Origin: Datisca glomerata
Taxonomy: Eukaryota > Streptophyta > Magnoliopsida > Cucurbitales > Datiscaceae
NCBI GenBank assembly: GCA_003255025.1
Contig: QANY01011365.1
Span: 310,001-374,000, forward strand
Reading direction: 5' to 3'
DNA length: 64,000 bases
Below, piece by piece: positions 58,251-64,000 of the stretch (the stretch's first letter is position 1; each line of letters begins with the position of its first letter). Position numbers and translations under genes: made by a program. The notes beneath the pieces are model-generated. The model made no database searches. It saw only the letters and a list, made by a program, of their open reading frames with translations, and was not told the DNA's origin.

Positions 58251-58694
58251 CCTTAACATCTTAATGTGTCAAATTCAAGAAAAATATATTCATAAATAAG
58301 AAAATATTCAAAAAACATCCAACAGAATCCGATTCAAAGTGATTCTGTTGAAACGAACACTATTATTTAGAGAAGAAGCATCAATTAGAAAGTATTTGAA
58401 AAAATCTAGCAGAATCATCTTTTAATGCATACATGTGTTCCTGTAAAATTAACATAATAAAATAAGATTTCTATACCGAAAGTAGTTAATTTGAAGTTCT
58501 GAACATGCAAGGTGGTAGAAGGTGATGCTTGAAGATTTCACCAAAGTGTGTAAATACTGACATTACTCTCCATAAACTTCATTACCAGTAAGTTGAAATA
58601 GGAGAAAAAGAATACATTCCAACAGCATCAAGCATGGTCCAATCTTGACTTATAAATTATACCGTAAGTATGTTTCTCAACAGAAACTCAATAC

Positions 58695-58787
58695 CTTATC
58701 AGTCTCAACAAGGCGTCCATCCATCGACAGTAATCTAAACATTCTATAAGCATCCCTTCCATATCGTTTCAACACAATTGAGTTAAC
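58695..58787 (-). pseudogene. Exon resembling RNA polymerase III subunit RPC3 (RPC82)
   Basis: A 93-base open segment between an AG acceptor and a GT donor encodes NSIVLKRYGRDAYRMFRLLS, then MDGRLVETDK. The pattern K.YG..AYR.FRLLS..G...ETDK resembles plant RPC3 subunits, which form part of the Pol III initiation subcomplex. Only one exon is visible; flanking exons are missing, so this is a captured fragment. Identification rests on one short match. Confidence 0.5.
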
Positions 58788-58851
58788 CTGCATATAAGAA
58801 ACAAGTAAATCCATAAAAAGAAAATGATGTAAATAAACAAGTACAGTCCAT

Positions 58852-59085
58852 GTATATTACATGAGAGTAGTAAGATTGGTCGTCTAATTCTTAATTCCTA
58901 CCTCAAAGAGCAAGGAAACTAACAAAAACATGAATATGAAAGAAAATCAACAACGGGAGTGGGGAGAGGTATATTACATGAGAGTAGTAAGATTGGTCGT
59001 CTAATTCTTAATCCCTACCTCAAAGAGCAAGGAAACTAACAAAAACATGAATATGAAAGAAAATCAACAACCGGAGTGGGGAGAG
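58852..59085. repeat. 117-bp tandem duplication
   Basis: GTATATTACATGAGAGTAGT at 58852 recurs at 58969, and the next 97 bases match with about two substitutions. It lies between the two captured exon groups, so it is recent and probably arose within the transposon. Confidence 0.9.
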
Positions 59086-59187
59086 AATTGAACTATATTA
59101 GTAGTGAAAGTAACAACCATAGGCCGATAATGAGCATTTTTGAGATGCAATACAACAATGTCAATTTGCAACATGGCTTCATCGCAC

Positions 59188-59830
59188 CTGCAGTTGAATA
59201 AGCCAGCTATTTACACCCGATCCATGACCAGGATGCAGATGGTACCCGGGCAGTGATCCAACTAAACCGACTGCACATCATAGAAGAAATGAAAAAGTTA
59301 ATTCAAGCGCTACAAGGCAAGCTCTTCAATCAAAGGGGAAATTCGTTGGTTTTAGTAATTATGCATATAATCATCCTTCATTAACCTGAGGATTAGCATT
59401 GTAATGTAAGTGAAATGCAACCCGTAGTGTTTAACAAAGTCTTATAGGAGAGTAAATGTGGAAGGAAAGGACGAACACATATTTTCAATGCAATGTAAAA
59501 TGGGCAAACATTACTACATTAAATTACAGAGAGAACCGAAATTACCTAATATTGAGTCATGTGGAAAACGAATCTATTAAACTATACACAGTGGAACAAG
59601 TCTGACTTCTAAGGACCAAACATTTAACAGTTCTATCTCAAAAGGCGCAAAGATACATATTAATTTTGCAGCAGCAGCAGCAGCAACAGACTAAAATAAT
59701 AGAGTGAAAGTTTTACCAGTTCTTCTGGAACATGGAAAGTGGAAAGAGATGAAGAAAGAAAGAGAGAGACATGACTAGCATTACCAGCTCCTTTGGAAGC
59801 AGCACCGCTAATGAGAGTGAGGGGAACCAT
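59188..59830 (-). pseudogene. Pectin acetylesterase 5' fragment (two exons)
   Basis: Exon 1 (59830-59785) reads MVPLTLISGAASKGA and splices in phase to exon 2 (59270-59188), [28 protein letters not shown]. Plant pectin acetylesterases (CE13) share PLTLI..A..KGAVCLDGS.P.YH...G.GSG...WL; the Cys and Asp of VCLDGS are Gly and Val here. These enzymes remove acetyl groups from cell-wall pectin. The catalytic Ser, Asp and His regions lie further along and are missing. The signal peptide is also absent. Confidence 0.75.
59658..59676. repeat. Short CAG/GCA repeat
   Basis: Five to six GCA triplets lie in the intron between the two pectin acetylesterase exons. Confidence 0.7.
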
Positions 59831-59890
59831 CAGGGAAGTTGGGGAGGGAGAGGTGGAGGAAGCTTTACCACTCCAACAGTTTATTTATAA

Positions 59891-60635
59891 CAATTTTGTT
59901 TACTTAAAAAATTATTAGAGTGTTCGTAACAATTAAGCACCAATATTTTTTTGTTTCTACTACTCTCTTGAATTTATTACCATATTAGTCACATTATAAA
60001 CAGTTAAACACAAAAATAAAACTACATTCCAATCCAATACAAGAAAAATATAGGATGAGAACAAACAATAAACTGACCTGATAGAATATAGAAGCAGAAA
60101 TTTATGGTGGAAAGAAATTTTGATAGATACCCTGCCAGTCCATATGGTGGAAACAATAAACTGACCTGATAGTATTTCCCACATTGAACTATTGCATGTA
60201 ATTACTAAAACCTGCTTACCAGAAAAATATCTTTCTGCAATCTATAACATAAACTAAAAGAATATATTGAAGTACGAACTAATAGCCTCATGTTCTTGAA
60301 ACTATAGATTTCACGGCTAATCCAGGCAAAATAGAATTTGTAATAACAAAATGACCATGAGTTTGAGTCGCACTACATCAGTTACCTTAGAGTTTATAAT
60401 CATAACAAAAAACCATAATCGTAGAAAACTGGTTAGACAATACCCACAAAAAAAATATCATTGATTAGATAAAGAACCTCAACTTCCATTCTTAAATTAA
60501 AATCTACGATATATCCATTTTATTTACACTAAATTTTTAACTAATAATTGTTGAAATTTGATTTTTCAAATGCCTTTAATAAACCTTTTATACCGCAGTG
60601 ATGACATGTGGGTATGGCCCTATATTTTGACTAGT
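59891..60635. other. AT-rich spacer
   Basis: AACAATAAACTGACCTGATA occurs at 60064 and again at 60148. Nothing else was recognised. Confidence 0.4.
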
Positions 60636-60639
60636 CACG

Positions 60640-61215
60640 TGTAATATTTGAAGAATGAAAAATATTTTTAGACTTGATCATAGGTATGACTTTAGACTTA
60701 GGAATAAGAGACATAGCTTAGGGAGACAAATTAGCTTTCACAAAAGTATTCTTAGAGCTAGAAGGGGTATGAGTTTCATCAACGTAGTCAAGAACTTTCT
60801 TATCTACTGAAGATTTTCTTATGCTAAGGAAAGCATTCAACTTCCCAGTGCCTAGAGCCATTTCTTGATTTTCTCATTAGACTCAGTCAAATCTCTTTCA
60901 AGCCTAATTTTCTTTCTTTCATAAACTTAACTGATAAATCTTTTTCATGCACATAAATCACAAGAAATTTAATTTTAATCAAATGAGATTGTTTTTCATC
61001 TTTGAGCTCATGTATCACAATCACAAAATTTTCTTTTTCAATTTCCATAAAACTAATTCTATTGATCAACTTTTCATTCTTTTTACTTATTTTAATGAAC
61101 TTGATGTACACGCATTCATAAGTATCATAATAATATTAAGATTATCGTTGTGATTCTCATTATCAGACAAGTATTCACTATCATCTTCTTCTATATTTAT
61201 CTAAAGTCAATGTCA
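60640..61215 (-). pseudogene. Sirevirus-like copia gag remnant (coiled-coil part)
   Basis: The - strand reads KLINRISFMEIEKENFVIVI then HELKDEKQSHLIKIKFL, and further left VDKKVLDYVDETHTPSSSKN with TFVKA. This Lys/Glu-rich coiled coil leading to a YVDE..TP..S..TFVKA segment is typical of the gag end of Sirevirus-type copia elements. It is cut at 61215 by the copia LTR. Stops are present. Confidence 0.6.
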
Positions 61216-61219
61216 TCAT

Positions 61220-61483
61220 TGTAAACTAAAAACTCACTTGAAATATTTAACTTTTGTATTCCTCTAAATTATGTTTTCAAATGAAATCAACAAGGCCTTT
61301 ATATAGACTCTACTCTTGCCAAAAAAACTGAAAAATAATTAAATCTATCACCCCTTGGTCTTTCATCTACAAACCATTCATCTACAAAAGACTATTTGAC
61401 CTTTTATGTTTCCACTAACTTCTAAATTGTAACTTCTAATTGAAAAAAAACCACTAAAAATAACATTTAATGTTTATTCAACA
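61220..61483 (-). repeat. 3' LTR of the terminal copia element
   Basis: It begins TGTAAACTAAAA and ends TTATTCAACA. It matches the LTRs at 40695 and 42743, but lacks their 19-20-base duplication near the start. The polypurine tract (- strand GGGGGGAGTTT) follows. Confidence 0.9.
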
Positions 61484-61499
61484 AAACTCCCCCCATAAA

Positions 61500-63050
61500 C
61501 TTAAATGCTTCTACCATCCGTCATGCCAATCATTTTCTTGCATTTGTCGAGAAGTACTTTCGGTAGCGGTTTTGTGAAGATATCCGCAACTTGATCCTGA
61601 CTTGCCACATGCACCAATTCCACACTTTCTTCCTTCACATGATCTCAGATAAAGTGAAAATGAACATCAATGTGTTTGCTTCTTTCATGGTTCACTGGAT
61701 TCTTTGCCAACTCAATTACTGATTCGTTGTCAACTTGAATCACGGTTGCAGCTAGTTGCTTTAGCTCCATCTTGCTCAACAAATTTCTAAGCCATATCGC
61801 ATGACATACACACCAAGATGCTGCCACATATTCAGCTTCACACGTCGAGAGCATCACGATCGGTTGCTTCTTTGAAAGCCAAGTAAATGAAGTATCTCCC
61901 ATAAAGAACACATATCCCGATGTACTTTTCCGATCGTCTATGTCTCCGCACCAATCGCTGTCGGAGTAGCCAACCAACTTGTAATCTTCTGCTTTCGAGT
62001 AGAACCACCCGAGTGACACCGTTCTTTGGATGTACTGTAGGATTCGCTTCACTGCCTTCCAATGTGAATAAACCGGCTCATCCATGAACCGACTTATAAT
62101 ACCAACACTTAATGAAAGATCCGGCCTTGTGCATGTGAGATAGCGAAGGCTTCCTACCAAACTCCGATATCTACTCGCATCGACACTTTCTCCTCCATCG
62201 AACTTCGAGAGTTTTGCACCTGGTTCCATTGGTGTTGATATTGGGTTGCAATTTTCCATCTTGTACTTCTTCAAAATCTCTTTTGCATATGTCTCCTGTG
62301 ATACAAAAATACCGGTCTCTACTTGTCTAACCTCTAAACCAAGGAAAAACTTCATCAAGCGCAAATCTGTCATCTCAAATTCCCATGTCATTGTACCCTT
62401 AAACTCTTCTATCATCTCATCATTGTTTCCCATAAAAATGAGGTCATCGACATAAAGAGCAACAAATAACACGTTACCTCCATTCTTCTTTGCGTAAATG
62501 GCATGCTCGTAGGGACATTGCTTGAACCCGTTCTCCTTGAAAATGTATCGATACATGTATTCCATGCCCGCGGTGCTTGCTTCCACCCGTAAAACGCCTT
62601 CTTCAATTTTAGCACCGTCTTCTCTTCTCCGATTTTCATGAACCCGGGTGGTTGTTCGATGTAGACATCTTCTTCAAGCACACCATTCAAGAATGCTGAC
62701 TTGACATCCATTTGAAATATTTGCCATTTGAATTGAGCAGCTTATGAAATGAGTAATCGGATTGTCTCCATTCTTGCAACAGGAGAAAACACCTCGTCAT
62801 AGTCAATTCCTATATTTTGCTTGTATCCCTTCACAACAAGTCTCGCCTTGTACCGTTCTATCTCACTTTGAGCATTCATCTTTTTCTTGAACACCCACTT
62901 CACACCAATAGGCTGACTGCCTTTCGGCAATTCTGCTAGCTCCCATGTGTTGTTGCGGTCAATCGCCTTAATCTCCTCGTTCATGGCAGTTTGCCATTTC
63001 TTGTCTCGCACCGCCTCTTCAAAAAGCTGATATTTTCAGCATCTGCCAAA
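61500..63050 (-). pseudogene. Copia reverse transcriptase and RNase H
   Basis: From 63011: [20 protein letters not shown], then [20 protein letters not shown] and [14 protein letters not shown] stop falls at about 62741; then MDVKSAFLNGVLEEDVYIEQ, a frameshift near 62570, and FVALYVDDLIFMGNNDEM with intact YVDD. RNase H follows with SDSDWCGDIDDRKSTSGYVF and CEAEYVAAS. The frame reaches 61645, and a further frame change precedes the polyprotein end near 61510. Few breaks suggest moderate youth. Confidence 0.93.
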
Positions 63051-63366
63051 AGACATACAAGGTGTACCTCATTTATCGCATCATACAAATCTTGCAAACT
63101 TCACTTTTTGGTTGTTGTGGTTCATCTTCATCATCGGTAGTTTCAGAGTTTGTTGGTATACTTGTTGGTGCAACGACTGATGATTCTCCAACTTCGATGA
63201 TAACCTCCGTCAAATTGTTCTAGTCCCACTCGCTTGCTTCATTTACTCGCACATCACGACTCACCATCACCTTGTTGCTTATCAGGTCGAGTAGCTTGTA
63301 CCCTTTTGTCTTCTCATCATACCCGATAAAAATATACCTTTTACTTTTGTCTTCGAGCTTCATTCT

Positions 63367-64000
63367 TCATTGATCCGGTACGTGTGCATAAGCCACACTA
63401 GCGAATACTTTGAGCTGAGAAACTGTCGGCTTTTGTCCGCTCCATGCCTCTTGTGGTGTTTGATCATCTAACTTCACATGTGGACATCGATTTTGTACAG
63501 AGATGGAACATTGCACGGCTTCTGCCCAGAATTCCTTCGACATCTTCTTGCTCTTGAGCATTGATCGAACCATGTCGAGAATAGTCCGGTTCTTCCTTTC
63601 GGCCACACCGTTTTGTTGAGGAGAGTATGGTGCGGTTAGAAATCTCCTTATGCCTTGCTCCTCGCAATACTCCATGAAAGCTGTCGAAGTATACTCGCCA
63701 CCTCTATCGGATCGTACGGCTTTGATGTGTCTACTAGCTGCCTTCTCCACCATCACTTTGAACTTTTTGAACACCTTGAATGCCTCAGATTTTTCTTTCA
63801 GAAAATAAACCCAAGTTTTCCGTGAGAAATCATCGATAAAGGTAATGAAGTACCTTTTACCACTGAAAGATTCAGGGGCGATTGGTCCACATATGTCGGT
63901 ATGAATCAACTCGAGAGTATGTTTAGCTCGATATTTTACCTTCTTTTGAAACGAGGTTCTCGCTTGCTTGCCAAGCACACATTCTTCATAAAATTTACCC
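63367..64000 (-). pseudogene. Copia integrase, near-intact core
   Basis: The frame from 63978 reads HTLELIHTDICGP (first catalytic Asp), IKAVRSDRGGEY (second Asp) and PQQNGVAERKNR (Glu), a complete DDE triad. CPHVKLDDQTPQEAWSGQKP follows. A TGA at 63364-63366 ends the frame just before KLEDKSKRYIFIGYDEKTKG, which continues the polyprotein. A second stop lies near 63221. The zinc finger lies beyond the window. Confidence 0.93.

Larger units (their letters stand above)
57521..59890 (-). mobile_element. Second copy of the CACTA family, carrying host-gene fragments
   Basis: CACTACAAGAAACAG at 57521 is the 3' terminus of the family at 32088-37579, in reverse. Bases 57521-58240 match its last 900 bases: subterminal GTCGC words, TTTTGTAATGAACTA, and the second-gene exon end (EEIVEEVL, then GLG.GAPPT). 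Beyond that lie exons resembling an RNA polymerase III subunit (58695-58787) and a pectin acetylesterase (59188-59830). The opposite terminus (CTTGTAGTG) was not found before 61215, so the right limit is only where the captured sequence ends. Confidence 0.7.
61220..64000 (-). mobile_element. Ty1/copia element, 3' part, running off the window
   Basis: The 3' LTR (61220-61483), polypurine tract, RNase H, reverse transcriptase and integrase lie in order on the - strand. It belongs to the same family as 40695-43051 and retains the part deleted there. In-frame stops at about 62741 and 63364, and a frameshift near 62570, make the present copy defective. The 5' end is outside the window. Confidence 0.92.

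Noticed and set aside
59891..61215. Search for the other terminus of the second CACTA copy
   Set aside because: No CTTGTAGTG or close variant was found here, so no right boundary is claimed.
1..64000. tRNA, rRNA and CRISPR arrays
   Set aside because: No cloverleaf with GTTCRA-type arms, no rRNA core and no regularly spaced unique-spacer repeats were seen; the tandem repeats have no spacers.

Overview
The window is plant nuclear DNA, almost certainly from a eudicot. It is AT-rich, has short GT-AG introns, and is dominated by plant LTR retrotransposons and CACTA (En/Spm) DNA transposons. The species cannot be read from the sequence. All calls come from reading the DNA and its translations; no database search was run.

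Only one gene looks intact: a twelve-exon family 1 glycoside hydrolase (beta-glucosidase type) at 4510-8127 on the + strand. It has a TATA box, a plastid-type N-terminus and both catalytic glutamates. To its left (1-4400) lie UTR-like sequence, a triple tandem repeat and a small inverted-repeat transposon. A transposon end lies just beyond its 3' end.

From 9.07 to 19.42 kb is a decayed Tat-like Ty3/gypsy element on the - strand. It has matching LTRs and a GGGAC target duplication, and is split by a copia-like element (10838-16306, duplication CTTAT). From 21.15 to 43.78 kb lies one old Ty1/copia element (- strand). Three insertions have blown it up from about 5.4 kb to 22.6 kb: a 9.3-kb CACTA-like element (22557-31904) that itself carries half of a Tekay/Del-like gypsy element with a 3.1-kb LTR; a CACTA element (32088-37579) carrying an F-box/LRR gene fragment; and an internally deleted copia element (40695-43051).

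From 44 to 57.5 kb are tandem repeats, a broken endogenous caulimovirid reverse transcriptase/RNase H (46.0-47.06 kb), a TATG microsatellite, an 819-bp inverted-repeat transposon, the 5' half of a second Tat-like gypsy element (49.93-53.2 kb), and about 3.5 kb of AT-rich sequence with no gene. At 57521 the 3' end of a second copy of the CACTA family begins (- strand). It carries exons resembling an RNA polymerase III subunit and a pectin acetylesterase. The window closes with a Sirevirus-like gag remnant (60.64-61.2 kb) cut by a younger copia element (61220 to past the end) of the same family as the one at 40.7 kb.

The region is best read as a nested transposon cluster next to one specialised-metabolism gene. 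The points of most interest are host-gene capture by two members of one CACTA family, and the unusually compact, substituted active-site region of the glycoside hydrolase.
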